A stretch of 64,000 nt of DNA, from positions 1,116,001-1,180,000 of the forward strand of contig CP060755.1 in NCBI GenBank assembly GCA_023205875.1. Direction: 5' to 3'. The notes beneath the pieces are model-generated. The model had not been told where the DNA came from and ran no database searches. It saw only the letters and a program-made list of their open reading frames with translations. The stretch comes from Chloropicon primus. Lineage: Eukaryota; Chlorophyta; Chloropicophyceae; Chloropicales; Chloropicaceae. This document shows positions 1 through 10,014 of this stretch, piece after piece (positions within the stretch are counted from its first letter, which is position 1; every line of letters begins with the position of its first letter). The translations under genes were made by a program, and so were the position numbers.

Positions 1-1377
1 TTCGTAGTTTCTGACGCTCGCGGGGGAGTCAAGGAAAGTCTCTCCGTAGGCAATCGATCCCAAGAGCGCCTCGTCGCTTCCCTGGCTCTTCAGACCGCTC
101 GTGGACATTTTGAACCTCTTCAACCTCTTCGAACCAACTTTGGGGGGGAAGACGTTTCCTGCGATGTCAACCTCCTCCAAGTGGAATTTGAGAGGCAAAG
201 GCTTCACCTTTCTGGCGGCGAGAGCGTTGGCGAAGGTCTTGCTAGCCACGTCCTCCACGTCCTCGAAGCTGGCGTTCGAGCTGGTCGAGAAGAACTCCAT
301 GGCAGCCGCCCCGGCGTCGATCAAGCACGCGTAAGCACGGTAGAGGTAGAGCACGTCCGACGGACTCCAGCGATTCTTGATCCCCTGAAAGTCGTCGATT
401 TCGTACAGGTCCTCGTCCGTTGGATAAAACCCGCCCTCGCGAAGCCTCGCACTCGACAGGAAGTAAGTCCTCGCGCAGGCGAGGACAGTCTTTGGGTCCG
501 CGAGCTCCAGGATGAAGTGAAGCGGTGGCTCCTCGCCGGGCTGGCGCAGTGGCAGGCTCTCGTCCTTGGTGCTGTCGAGTTTGCTGGTGTGGTGACCCGC
601 AAGCAGCCTCGGCCTGAACAAAGAAGGGATCCGCGTGTCCCCCTTGCGGGCGATCCCGCAGCTGTAATAATCGGCAAAAGGCTCCAAGAGATCAGACTCC
701 TCCAACTCCACGAGGTTGTGCAAGCTCTCTCTGTCGAGGAGGGACATCACCTCCGAGAAGTGCTTGGTGAACATGTAAAGTGTGCCGCGAGCCATCCTTG
801 TGAATGCCTGGCCGTCGAGTTGGTGGTAGACTCTCTGAATACTTTCGAAGAGAGACTGCGTCTTGAAGTTCATGGTGAAAAATCCAGACCTTCCCACCCC
901 CTCGATACCGTAGGACTGGATGAGCGGCCAGCTCTCTACGTTCATGTCTTTGCAGGGCAAGCCGACTACGCGAAGGTCTTTCACCATCTGGACAAAGCTG
1001 CCTATTTTGTACTCCTCGAGGATGTCCGTGTCCTGCTCTTCCGCTTCGTGTGGCTTGAAGATCTGGGAGTGCTCTATCCCGCAAGCCAGGAGATCCACGA
1101 TGCTGTCGTGGGCTCGAGTTGGGCAGTAGCATCTGAAGCTGTCCCGCGTCACGAGAAACACGACGTCTTCCAAGTCGTGCCCCACCATGGAAGTCTCGAA
1201 GACCTCGTGCCCGCTCTTTCCCTCGAGCAAGTAGGAGAGGGCCTGGGCCGTCGCCTTGTCGAAGTTCCCATCTATCCCCGCCACAAGGAGAAGCCCGTCT
1301 ACTTTCGACTGAGTAACCACCTCCTGCAGGACTCTCAGCCGGTGGAGGCCTCCCTTACCCGTCCTCCCCCCCCTCAT
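1..1377 (-). CDS. DAAF9: Probable dynein axonemal assembly factor 9 (Shulin/C20orf194-like), N-terminal part
   Basis: An open minus-strand frame runs from the first ATG at 1377 through the left edge of the window, giving 459 codons without a stop. No other ATG lies between it and the in-frame stop near 1634. The N-terminus has a short amphipathic region followed by a segment with the order 'SKVDGLLLVAGID' and a long, mixed alpha/beta region without membrane segments. That start, and the later 'AGHHTSK' stretch, resemble what I recall of the C20orf194/Shulin family, which packages outer dynein arms for delivery to cilia. The assignment rests on recalled similarity only. Nearby IFT139 and IFT57 make a ciliary role plausible. 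The C-terminal half lies outside the window. It could instead be an unrelated large protein. Confidence 0.5.
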   Translation of the reverse strand, partial: MRGGRTGKGGLHRLRVLQEVVTQSKVDGLLLVAGIDGNFDKATAQALSYLLEGKSGHEVFETSMVGHDLEDVVFLVTRDSFRCYCPTRAHDSIVDLLACGIEHSQIFKPHEAEEQDTDILEEYKIGSFVQMVKDLRVVGLPCKDMNVESWPLIQSYGIEGVGRSGFFTMNFKTQSLFESIQRVYHQLDGQAFTRMARGTLYMFTKHFSEVMSLLDRESLHNLVELEESDLLEPFADYYSCGIARKGDTRIPSLFRPRLLAGHHTSKLDSTKDESLPLRQPGEEPPLHFILELADPKTVLACARTYFLSSARLREGGFYPTDEDLYEIDDFQGIKNRWSPSDVLYLYRAYACLIDAGAAAMEFFSTSSNASFEDVEDVASKTFANALAARKVKPLPLKFHLEEVDIAGNVFPPKVGSKRLKRFKMSTSGLKSQGSDEALLGSIAYGETFLDSPASVRNYE

Positions 1378-1715
1378 CCTTCTCCTCCTCGTTTCCCTTT
1401 CCTTCTCAAGCCGCGCCCCTTGGCCTTTCGCCAGACCCGCCGTGTTTCCTTCGACCACTCGCTGAAACGAAGATACGGACGAAGATACGGACGAAGATAC
1501 GATCTCGTGCCCCCACCTCGCGTCCTCCACCTCGCGTCCTCCACCTCCCCTTTTCGCGCGTCTCTCTCTCTCTCTCTCCAGTCCCCTCGCTCCTGTCTGT
1601 CGATTTGAAACCACCTTTACGATAACTTTGGTACCTCATTATCTTTAATAGTTCGTCGTTATCATTCTTCTGCTTCGCTGGCCTTGGCTTGGGAAGGGCA
1701 AGAGGAAGAGAGGTG

Positions 1716-2765
1716 ATGGCGATGGATGCCGCGACAGAGACGCTCCTGGAGGCGAAGCGGGAGCTGGAGAAGCTCCTGAAGGAGACCGAGCAATGTCTGA
1801 AGATCGTCAAGGACAAGGATGGGAAGGAGGTGGGGGAGTGTCTCGACAAGACCGTCAAACCCTGGGCGAAATCCTTGGTCTCGTTTTGCAACGAGCAAAA
1901 GAAGGCTGCGGAGGGTGTTCTGAGTTTGGAGGCACCGCCGATGCCCAAGCAGGTGATCGACGAAAGCAAAGAGGAAGCCAAGGGGGAAGACAAAGCGACC
2001 GAAACTTCGAAGGAAGAAGGGCAGGGCGGGAAGAAGGAATCCCGGAAGGGTTCTGGGGACACCACGGAGAACTCGGAGGAGAAGGAGGAGGAGAAGCCTT
2101 CGGCACCAGCGGAGGAGGAGAAGGCCAAGGAGGCTGAGACCGACAAGAAGGAAGCCGGCAAGGAGGGAGAAGATGATCTGCCTTCGCTACCCACCAAAAA
2201 AACTAGGAAACCGAAGGCGAGAGGGCGGAAGCTGCCATCGAAGAACTTGCTCGCCACGAGGGCTAAAGAGGAGGACGAGAACGCGGCAGCGATCAAGCTG
2301 GAAGAGAGCGACATGCCCGATCAGGTGACCAAGGTGGAAGACGACGACTTGCCAGTCAGGCGAGGAACTCAAGCGGTTCCGATCTTCAACGCCGGAGTTA
2401 TGGGTGAGCTGAACAAGGCCCTTGGGGCAAGGGTAAAGAGAAAGAGCACTGCCGAGAAGAAGGAGGAGGAGGAGGGCGGAAAGGACGAGCCGGGGCAGGA
2501 CAAATCCGGGTTTCAGCAGCCGCAGCAACCTCTCGCGGCACTCAAGCCAGTCAAACTCCCGAGTCCCAAGCCTGCGGCCAGCGAAGAGAGCAAGGAAGCA
2601 GAGTCAGCTGGTATTCCAGCTTGGAAGCTCGAGCTGCAAAAGAGGAAGCAAAGAAAGTCCACCGGTGGCCCCGCCAAGGCCCCAGAGCCCAAGGCTGCCC
2701 CAACCAGCCCGGTGAACGAGCTCGCTGCCATCCTGCAGCGGCGAAAGGAAAAATCAGGCGGCTAA
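1716..2765 (+). CDS. Acidic low-complexity protein with N-terminal coiled coil, function unknown
   Basis: 349 residues from the first good ATG at 1716; upstream in-frame starts are non-ATG. Residues about 5-35 form a Leu/Glu/Lys coiled coil. Residues 70-180 are dominated by Glu, Lys and Ala and are probably disordered. A basic patch (about 165-190) could be a nuclear localisation signal. Near the C-terminus there is a short conserved-looking motif, 'IPAWKLELQKRKQRKS', of the PxWK(x)nKR type. Short motifs of this kind occur in some actin- and PP1-associated proteins, but that is only suggestive. The protein ends in a helical 'NELAAILQRRKEK' tail. I do not recognise a family. Codon use matches the neighbours, so I regard it as a real gene. 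It diverges from the minus-strand DAAF9-like gene, about 340 bp apart. Confidence 0.7.
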   Translation: MAMDAATETLLEAKRELEKLLKETEQCLKIVKDKDGKEVGECLDKTVKPWAKSLVSFCNEQKKAAEGVLSLEAPPMPKQVIDESKEEAKGEDKATETSKEEGQGGKKESRKGSGDTTENSEEKEEEKPSAPAEEEKAKEAETDKKEAGKEGEDDLPSLPTKKTRKPKARGRKLPSKNLLATRAKEEDENAAAIKLEESDMPDQVTKVEDDDLPVRRGTQAVPIFNAGVMGELNKALGARVKRKSTAEKKEEEEGGKDEPGQDKSGFQQPQQPLAALKPVKLPSPKPAASEESKEAESAGIPAWKLELQKRKQRKSTGGPAKAPEPKAAPTSPVNELAAILQRRKEKSGG

Positions 2766-3269
2766 GTGTAACGACACGTAGCTTGTGATCCACCTTGATG
2801 CATCAAAATCCAAACTCCCTACGTCGTCCCATCCTGGTGCTCTCGCGCTTGTGGTGGATTCCACCTCGTGTTGTCCATCGTTGAGAGGTCATTCCCCAAA
2901 TACAACACCCACCGCCTTCTCTCGCCTTCGGATTCCCACCACGTCCCCAAGGACGAAAATGAGGCGACACTGGTTCAGGAAGAACTCCTCTGCAGTCCGG
3001 GTGACCGGGCCAAGGAGCTTGGAGCTCGGCTCGTTACGCCGACCGTGTTTTGGTATGATGCAACCGATCGATACATCATCATCGTCTCAAGTCTCAAGTC
3101 TCACCCTCGATCCTCTGCTTTATTATTTCAAGAGGAATGGTTTTTAGTCTTGCGTTTGGGTTTGGGATCGTTTAAATTTTTTTGAGAGGGAGACAGACGA
3201 AGAGGTGGGTGGAGGTGCGAGAGCGCGGGAGGGACAAAGGTGGGGTCTTTGACACGCGCAAGGGTCACG
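2766..3269. other. Intergenic region, no gene seen
   Basis: About 500 bp between two co-directional genes. Short open frames of 105-120 codons exist here, but their composition does not look coding and none has a recognisable motif. It probably holds the 3' UTR of the upstream gene and the promoter of IFT139. Confidence 0.5.
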
Positions 3270-6200
3270 ATGTCGGACCACATCATCGCTCTTGTGATAT
3301 GGTACGCTCGGGAAGGTCTCGGAAGGCACGTCCAGGTTTTGTGCTCCGAAGCTATTCGGAGGAAGCGAGGGGACGTTGCCTTGCAACTATGGAGGGCGTA
3401 CGGTCTGTGCCTCGAAGGCTCTTACTCCGAGGCGCTGCGAGAGCTGCAGGCCCTGTCCAACAATCAGGAGGTGGCGCTGCCAAGGATCTTGCTTCAGATA
3501 CACTCGCACAAGCAAGCCCGCGTGGTGGACGAGGAGACCCTTCAGGACCTCGAGTTCTACCTCCCCAACGAGGAGAAGGTTGCCACTGAGAGGTCGCTCT
3601 ACTTCTCAGCGGTGTTTTGCTGGCTCATGGGCGAGACGGACAGGGCGAGGGACTACTGCAGCAGCATTCTCCGAGTGCAGCCAAAATACCACAGGGCAAC
3701 CGCCCTTTTGGGTTGGATGTGTGGTGAATCTTCTGACGGAGCGGGAAGAGCGGACCTCTCCCAGGAGTCGATGCCGTACTTCGAGAAGGCCCTGTCCCAG
3801 GGCACGGACGATGTCCTCGCCTTCCTCGGCAAGGCCCTGTGCTTCGACATCTCCGGGGACACCAGGACAGCAATCCAGTCCCTGACTGAGCTGGGTTTGC
3901 GGTTTCCGTGGTTCTTCCCGGCCTTGAGCGAGAAAATCCAGTTGCTGATCAAGGTCGAGGACTGGGAGCAGGCGTCGGAGGACGCCCGGAAGCTTGTGCA
4001 ACAGGACAGCAAGAACTTGGACGGGCATCTTTTCGACGTCTTTCACCTGCTTGCGAGGGAAGGCAGAACCAGCATGGGCCTGCAGAGACTGGAGGAGCTG
4101 TGCACTGTCATAGAGAGCGTGGAGCCGAGGAATCCGAAGCTGCTGTGCAGAATCTCTTCGCTGATAGCGCGCTTGTCCGCGGGCAGCAGCGCCATCCTTG
4201 GCATCACAAAGGACCTCATGAAAAGTGCGTGCAAGCTGGCTCCAGATTCAAGCGAAGCTTTGATCGAACAGGGGTACCAGTTGCAGCTTCTGGGCCAGTA
4301 CCAGGAAGCAATTGATCTCTACACCTTGGCAGGCCAGCTTGATGACATGAATCCAAAGTGTCTGTACGCTTCCCTTCAGTGCCAGATCTTGCTGGGCCGC
4401 ATAACTGAAGCTAAGTCCCAGCTCAAGTTCCTCAAGGCGATGACCAGTGAGAACGAAAGCAACGAGATTCACCTGTGCGAGGCCCTGCTCATCAACGCGA
4501 CGACCAAAGACCTGGGTGCGATGCTCTCCCTCGTTTCCGACGCGTTTGATATGCAGGTGAAACGCGTGGCGAGAGGAAGAACGGGTTACGACGCGGTCCG
4601 CGAGCTATGCCCCCCGCTCCTCTTGCAGATGGCTCAAATTTTGTTGCACCACTGCACCTCGTATCCAGACCCATACATGAACAGCACCCAGAAGAACAGC
4701 ATTGAGCAATGCAACGTAATTCTGGAGATGCTCGTGAGGTACGCGCCCGGGCTTGCTTACACGCAGCTCTTGCAAGCGAAATGCAACTTTCTGCTTGGTA
4801 AGACTGACGCGGCGAAGATGCAGATCACGAAGGTCTTGCGGTTGAATCCAACGGACTCGGAGGCCCACGTCTTGCTCGGGCAGATGCACATACACGCGGA
4901 GAACTTCGATCTTGCCCACCAGGAGCTCCAGCAAGCAGTTTCGCACAGCTTCCAAATCAGGGACAACATGCAGTACAAGTTCGCGAACGCTCGGATACAA
5001 GCGTACGACGGGAGGTGTGAGGAAGCCACGAAGATCCTGCTGGAGCTGATGTCCTTCCAGGGAAGCAACAAGGACGTGAAGACGGGTTTCAAGTTCGGTT
5101 TGCTCTCCTCGGAAATCAACAGGTCAGACCTGGCCTTAATGTTCCTGCAGCTGGTGGACATGCACTCGAAGTTGGGAAAATCTGACGAGGCACGCAAAGT
5201 GATGAAAGATGCTCTCGAAGAATTCAGGGGGACCCACGAGGAGATGAAGATCATCTTGGCAGAGTGCAATCTGTTGCTCGAGAGCGGCAACGTCAAAAAG
5301 GCTCTTGAAAAGTTGGAGACAGTGGATCGGGACTCCCCATACTTTGCTACGAGCCGAAGTGCGACTGCTGATATTTACCTAAAGAAGTTGGGCAACAAGG
5401 AGAAATACGCGCGGTGCTACATGGAGATCGCGGACAAGGAGCCCTCGGTGAAGAACCTGATCACCCTGGGCGAGGCGTTCATGCAGATCCAAGATCCAGC
5501 CAGGGCGATCAGCGCGTACGAGAATGCCTTGCGGATGAATCCAAGGGACGGGGAGCTCCCGTCGAAGATAGGCAAGGCCTTGATCTCGACCCACGACTTT
5601 CACAAGGCCGTTGAGTACTATGAGAGGTCCGTCCGCAACGACCCTTCGAATCTGTTGCTGCAGTACGAGCTCGCGGAGCTTTACTTCAAGCTTCGAAAAT
5701 ACGACGCGGTCCAGAACCTCTGCAAAAAGATTCTTAAGGCCGGGAGCAAGGAAGGCAATTACGAGTCCATCAAAATCAAAGCAAATCTCCACATTCTTCT
5801 GCACTCGATGTACAAGGAAATCGGAGACGCCACGGCGTCGATCGAGAGCTTGATCCTTGCAAAGGAGAGCCAGGAGAGCCTGATACAGCACGCCAAGACC
5901 GAACGCCCGGAGAGTCTGTACACCGAGAGCCAGAAAGCTTGCAAGATTTGCCACATGATCGGGGTGGATTACAGGGGCAACAGGATGCACTACAAGGCCA
6001 TGGAATATTTCGAGCAGGCCAAGAAATACGAAGAGGGGAACATCGCGGTGATGCTAGACCTTGCGAAGACTCACCTGGCTTGCGGGAACGCAGATGCTTG
6101 CCAGCAGTACTGCTCGCAGGTTCTGCGTCTCGACCACAACCACGAGCAGGCCACGATGATGTTGGCAGAGCTCCTGTTTCAGAAGGAAGACTGCGAGACC

Positions 6201-7187
6201 GCAATCTTCCACTTTCAGCAGATACTGGGGAAGAAACCTTGCCACTACCAGGCTCTCTGCCAAATGATTCACCTTCTGAGGAGAACGGGTAAGCTCAAAG
6301 AAGTTCAGACCTACATAGACGCCGCGGAGAAGGAGAATGTGCCAGGGAAGCTGGACGCGGCCTTGTATTTCTGCAAGGGCCTGCAAATGAAATACATGAA
6401 GAAGCCATCCAAGTCCCTCTCGATGCTGAATCTGGCGAGGAAGGACCGGACGTACGGAACTGAGGCTATCTTGACCATGATCGAGATCTACCTCAACCCC
6501 AAGGAGGGAGGTCTGTGGGACGAAACTCCGGTGAACGAAGATGACATCGAAGCAGCGACGACCTTGATGCAAGAGATTCAGAACCACTCGTCCGTCGAGA
6601 AAGACGTTCTCGAGGCTTACATCCTGATGGCAAGCAAATCAAAGTCTGGCATCGAAAAGGCCCTCCAGAGGTTGGTCGGGATGACGAACAGCAGCCAGGA
6701 CAACGTTCCTGTCCTTCTTGCCATGGCAACGGCTTTCTCTCTGCTGAAACAGACGCCCAAAGCGAGAAACCAGCTGAAGAGGATATCAAAGATGAATTAC
6801 AGCGTGGACGATGCGGAGGCATTCGAGCAAGCTTGGCTGCTGCTCATTGAGATCTACATCCAGGGCGGGAAGTACGACCTCGCACAAGACTTGGCGAAGA
6901 AGTGCATAAAATACAACAAGTCCTGCGGAAAGGCGTGGGAGTACATAGGCATCATCATGGAGAAAGAGCAGGCGTACAAGGACGCCGCGGACAAGTACTT
7001 GAGGGCGTGGAAGCTGGGGAGCAACAGCGACCCTCAACTGGGATTCCGCCTCGCTTTCAACTACCTCAAGGCGAAGAGGCACGTGGAAGCGATAGACGTC
7101 TGTCACAAGATCTTGGAGCAGTCTCCCGACTTCCCGAAGATAAGGGCGGAAATTCTTGAGAAGGCTCAGGCTAGCCTGAGAGCTTAG
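3270..7187 (+). CDS. IFT139: Intraflagellar transport protein 139 (TTC21B; IFT-A complex)
   Basis: 1305 residues, matching the roughly 1300-residue length of the family. The ATG at 3270 (MSDHIIALV) is preferred because the only upstream in-frame start is a GTG. The N-terminus has the family's opening helix pair followed by the 'AYGLCLEGSYSEALREL' pattern, and the rest is a continuous array of tetratricopeptide repeats, easily seen as spaced 'A-x-x-x-[YF]' helices to the C-terminus. IFT139 is a core/peripheral subunit of IFT-A, which carries retrograde ciliary cargo and imports membrane proteins into cilia. The gene is intronless. Together with IFT57 at 10.0-11.2 kb it indicates that the organism makes, or recently made, flagella. 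Confidence 0.93.
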   Translation: MSDHIIALVIWYAREGLGRHVQVLCSEAIRRKRGDVALQLWRAYGLCLEGSYSEALRELQALSNNQEVALPRILLQIHSHKQARVVDEETLQDLEFYLPNEEKVATERSLYFSAVFCWLMGETDRARDYCSSILRVQPKYHRATALLGWMCGESSDGAGRADLSQESMPYFEKALSQGTDDVLAFLGKALCFDISGDTRTAIQSLTELGLRFPWFFPALSEKIQLLIKVEDWEQASEDARKLVQQDSKNLDGHLFDVFHLLAREGRTSMGLQRLEELCTVIESVEPRNPKLLCRISSLIARLSAGSSAILGITKDLMKSACKLAPDSSEALIEQGYQLQLLGQYQEAIDLYTLAGQLDDMNPKCLYASLQCQILLGRITEAKSQLKFLKAMTSENESNEIHLCEALLINATTKDLGAMLSLVSDAFDMQVKRVARGRTGYDAVRELCPPLLLQMAQILLHHCTSYPDPYMNSTQKNSIEQCNVILEMLVRYAPGLAYTQLLQAKCNFLLGKTDAAKMQITKVLRLNPTDSEAHVLLGQMHIHAENFDLAHQELQQAVSHSFQIRDNMQYKFANARIQAYDGRCEEATKILLELMSFQGSNKDVKTGFKFGLLSSEINRSDLALMFLQLVDMHSKLGKSDEARKVMKDALEEFRGTHEEMKIILAECNLLLESGNVKKALEKLETVDRDSPYFATSRSATADIYLKKLGNKEKYARCYMEIADKEPSVKNLITLGEAFMQIQDPARAISAYENALRMNPRDGELPSKIGKALISTHDFHKAVEYYERSVRNDPSNLLLQYELAELYFKLRKYDAVQNLCKKILKAGSKEGNYESIKIKANLHILLHSMYKEIGDATASIESLILAKESQESLIQHAKTERPESLYTESQKACKICHMIGVDYRGNRMHYKAMEYFEQAKKYEEGNIAVMLDLAKTHLACGNADACQQYCSQVLRLDHNHEQATMMLAELLFQKEDCETAIFHFQQILGKKPCHYQALCQMIHLLRRTGKLKEVQTYIDAAEKENVPGKLDAALYFCKGLQMKYMKKPSKSLSMLNLARKDRTYGTEAILTMIEIYLNPKEGGLWDETPVNEDDIEAATTLMQEIQNHSSVEKDVLEAYILMASKSKSGIEKALQRLVGMTNSSQDNVPVLLAMATAFSLLKQTPKARNQLKRISKMNYSVDDAEAFEQAWLLLIEIYIQGGKYDLAQDLAKKCIKYNKSCGKAWEYIGIIMEKEQAYKDAADKYLRAWKLGSNSDPQLGFRLAFNYLKAKRHVEAIDVCHKILEQSPDFPKIRAEILEKAQASLRA

Positions 7188-7236
7188 AATGTGTTTACGT
7201 AAATAAAATTTTGATATACTCTTTGCACAGGATCAG

Positions 7237-7970
7237 TTACTTCCTGGTCATGACGGCACGGACCCTGTCGTACATGGAATCGGCGTCAATTTCAGAAATG
7301 TCTGTGGCTTGGAGCTCGATGCCAATGCCATCGAGGCAGTCCCTAAGGTACTCCTTTGTGGAGGCGTACAACATCTTGGTCTTGATTGTGGAGATGTCTG
7401 GAGACCACATCACAAACACGAACTTGTTGAACTTGCATCCGTCGTCGTTGGTGTAGTCGTAGTCGTAGATGCAGTACCTGCAATCTGCGTCGGGCAAGGA
7501 CTCGGTGAACTCGTCGTACTCTGCGTCGCGTGCTCCGGTCGTTTGAAGAACCACGAGACCGGCAGCGAGGTTAATCTCGTAAACAAGGTATCTGTACTTC
7601 TTCTTGTGCTTCATGTCCTCGAAGGCATCCACGACGTTCTGAGCTACCCTGATTCCGCTAATTGATTTGGCTCCTTCTCTCGCCTTGAAAACGCCGCCAA
7701 CGTCTTCGTTGCTCGCGCTCGAAGGGGACTTCAAGCTCTCTGGCGTAGGCTTTGGTGGTGCGCTCACCGAAACAGGGCGGCTTGTCACTCTAGGCGAGGG
7801 CTTCAAAGGGAGGTCCTTGAGCTCGTCCTCCTCCTCCTCGGCAGGAGCGTCCTTCTCGTCCCCGGAGGTAGGGAAAGGCTCCACTACACCGCCTGCGGAG
7901 AGAGGCTGGCCAATCGCCTTCCTGAAGTCTTCCTGCGAGTTCACAAATCGTAAAGAGAGCGAGAAGAGAG

Positions 7971-8050
<80 letters not shown>

Positions 8051-8312
8051 GGAAAAGAGCGGTCAATTATTAGCAAAGCGTTCTCTGTTCCTGTTTTGGA
8101 CCCAAGAGCGGTCCTCTCCCAAATCCTCTTCCTTGCTCACCCACCTTAATTCCCTCCAACTCGCTCTTGGCGACCATACCAACCTGGAGGCCCACTGAGA
8201 GTTGCTGGCACCTCAGGAAAGTTTTCTTCGCAGTGTCATAGTCGTCCTGGGTAATGAGGCCCTTCTTCAGGGCCTCCATGCAGGACTCCAACATCTTCAC
8301 TTCTTCGCTCAT
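7237..8312 (-). CDS. ADF/cofilin-domain actin-binding protein with SHOCT-like N-terminal module
   Basis: Two exons: 8312-8145 and 7932-7237, joined in phase 0 across a 212-bp GT-AG intron (7933-8144) that contains a CA/GA microsatellite. Product 287 residues. Exon 1 encodes a short helical module, 'EALKKGLITQDDYDTAKK', similar in pattern to the SHOCT-type '[AK]LKxGxIT--E[FY]--AK' motif. A Pro/Ser-rich linker follows, and then a C-terminal ADF-homology domain of about 140 residues beginning 'SGIRVAQNVVDAF'. It keeps the 'YRYLVYEIN' strand, the 'FVFVMWSPD' strand and the 'IKTKMLYASTKEYLRDCL' actin-binding helix typical of cofilin. Cofilins sever and depolymerise actin filaments. The N-terminal extension is unusual because ordinary ADF is about 140 residues. 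An additional 5' exon is possible. Confidence 0.85.
7976..8045. repeat. (CA)n followed by (GA)n microsatellite inside an intron
   Basis: A run of about 16 CA dinucleotides directly abuts about 18 GA dinucleotides. On the transcribed minus strand this gives a (TC)n tract followed by (TG)n between the probable branch region and the acceptor of the ADF gene intron, so it may serve as an extended polypyrimidine tract. Confidence 0.9.
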
Positions 8313-8785
8313 ATTGATACACAACGACGTCAACGACCCTCACTACTTCCTTGCTGTCTTCCTTCAACGAGAACCAAAGTACCAAGGTCTTGCACTTCAG
8401 TTGTTCCAGTCGCCGCACTCCAAGGTCACACTCTCTATCCCCTTGTTCGTTCACCCTAATCTAAATAGGAGAAGAAGAGAATTATTTCCATCCGAGAGAG
8501 AGGAGAGGCAGAAGTACCAAATGGGTCTTGACCCTCGTCCTGCCAGGCTGGTAGGGTTGGAACTCGGGCAGCGCGAGGGAGTAGTGCTAAACCCGTTGTG
8601 CGTCATTCGACAGAGCGCACCACCGCGATGTTCGGAAGGGAAGGCGATGCCTCGTCAACAATTGGAGCCCGAGAGCCTCTTCCTCCTTGTAACGCTTGGC
8701 GAGGGAGGCTCGGCGGAAGCGGACGCGAGACCGGGGGGCAATGGATTCAATTCACAAAGGGGGTTCGGTCAAGGAAAATATTTTC
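8313..8785. other. Intergenic region, no gene seen
   Basis: About 470 bp between two minus-strand genes. It should contain the promoter and 5' UTR of the ADF gene and the 3' UTR of the coiled-coil gene. Open frames here continue from flanking antisense frames and I do not support any of them. Confidence 0.5.
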
Positions 8786-9592
8786 TTATTCTTCGAGCGG
8801 AAGGCTTGCTATGAACCGGTCCAACATCTCGAGCATCTCGCGCTTTTGGTTCCTGATCTGCCTCCTCTTCAGCTTGCCGACGTTCTCCTCCGTCAGAGGC
8901 GGGCTTCCGATAGCCTTCCTGGTCCTGCTCCTCCCCCTCTCGTTGCCGGCGAGGTCGGAGGCTTTACGCGATCCGGTGCCGCCGCCCCTCGCCCTCCGCG
9001 CGGGTCTCTCCTCCTCCCCCTCTCCCGACCTCGCCCTCAGCACGGCGTTGCAGGCGTACTTCCACATCGCCCTCGCCCAGCGCTTCTCTCTCTCCCTCAG
9101 GACCCCCAAAAGCTGCTGCACCGAGTCCTCGGACATTTGCCAGCCTTGGACCGCCTCGTTCTCCGCCGCCACCGCGTCCTCGAGAGCTTCCTCCATGAGC
9201 GCCAGCTGGATTTGGGACTGGGTGACGACCTCGCTGGCCATCTTCTCCGCCTCTTGCGCGATCTTCTCGGCCTGCGCGAAGGACTCTTGGTGCTGGCTGA
9301 GCTCGCCCCTCAGCCTGTTCATCACCTTGGTGCGCCTCCGGCTCCGAGTCGACTTCTTGCTCCAGACCTCGTTCGCGCCACTGGCAACCCCCTCGTTGAG
9401 CGTGTTCGTCACGTTCGCGAGAAGCGCGGCCCCGCGCTTCGTCTTCCCGCTCGAGCTGCCCGAGCCTTCCACGAGCACCGTCGTTGCGGGCGACTCAACA
9501 CTTTTCATTCTCACGAGGACGGGAGTCGCGGGTTCTTCCGTCCCGGTCTGCCACACGCCGAACTCCACAGAGATGCTCTCCGCCTGCGTCAT
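8786..9592 (-). CDS. Orphan coiled-coil protein
   Basis: 268 residues from the ATG at 9592. The open frame extends upstream of this ATG, but that part translates the GA-repeat leader, so the ATG is the likelier start. Residues about 80-185 form an amphipathic coiled coil with several Gln/Glu/Ala heptads ('QAEKIAQEAEKMASEVV'). A basic, Arg/Gly-rich segment (about 190-235) follows, then a short C-terminal helix. There is no signal peptide, membrane span or catalytic motif. I do not recognise a family. It lies between the ADF gene and IFT57, all on the minus strand. The G/C-rich third positions support coding. It might be lineage-specific. Confidence 0.7.
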   Translation of the reverse strand: MTQAESISVEFGVWQTGTEEPATPVLVRMKSVESPATTVLVEGSGSSSGKTKRGAALLANVTNTLNEGVASGANEVWSKKSTRSRRRTKVMNRLRGELSQHQESFAQAEKIAQEAEKMASEVVTQSQIQLALMEEALEDAVAAENEAVQGWQMSEDSVQQLLGVLREREKRWARAMWKYACNAVLRARSGEGEEERPARRARGGGTGSRKASDLAGNERGRSRTRKAIGSPPLTEENVGKLKRRQIRNQKREMLEMLDRFIASLPLEE

Positions 9593-9597
9593 GGCCC

Positions 9598-9630
<33 letters not shown>

Positions 9631-10014
9631 CCTCTCTCTCGCTGTGTTTGGTTTGGGCGACAGGTGTTTGCCGTGGTTTTTGAATTTTTGCGAGAGCGCG
9701 CCCAACCGTTACAGGGATTTTGGCTCCTAGGACTAGTCTAGGAGGGAGAGGAGGAGGACCACCTTGGCCAAAGTGTTTGGTTTGTTGGGTGGTGTCGGAG
9801 AAGGCGGCTCGGGGCGTGTGCGTGCGTGCTCGCTCCCTCCCCCGCTCTAACCCGCCCACTGAGCGCGCGGACCCCTTGGGGGCAAGAGCGCTCTCTTGCA
9901 CCGTCGTCGACGTGTGTTGCCACGAAATATATTCTATCAATTACATACCGTGGAGAAGTCGCGGCTTCACTTCAACCCCCATCATATACTCGCAACATTC
10001 CCTCCAGCCCCCGC
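9593..10014. other. Intergenic region with (TC)n tract
   Basis: About 420 bp between minus-strand genes, with a (TC)n tract at about 9605-9645 (GA on the transcribed strand) just upstream of the coiled-coil gene start. No gene seen. Confidence 0.5.

Noticed and set aside
181-1608. 475-codon plus-strand open frame
   Set aside because: It starts with a GTG and is the exact antisense of the DAAF9-like minus-strand frame; the G/C-rich third positions of the real gene keep the antisense frame open.
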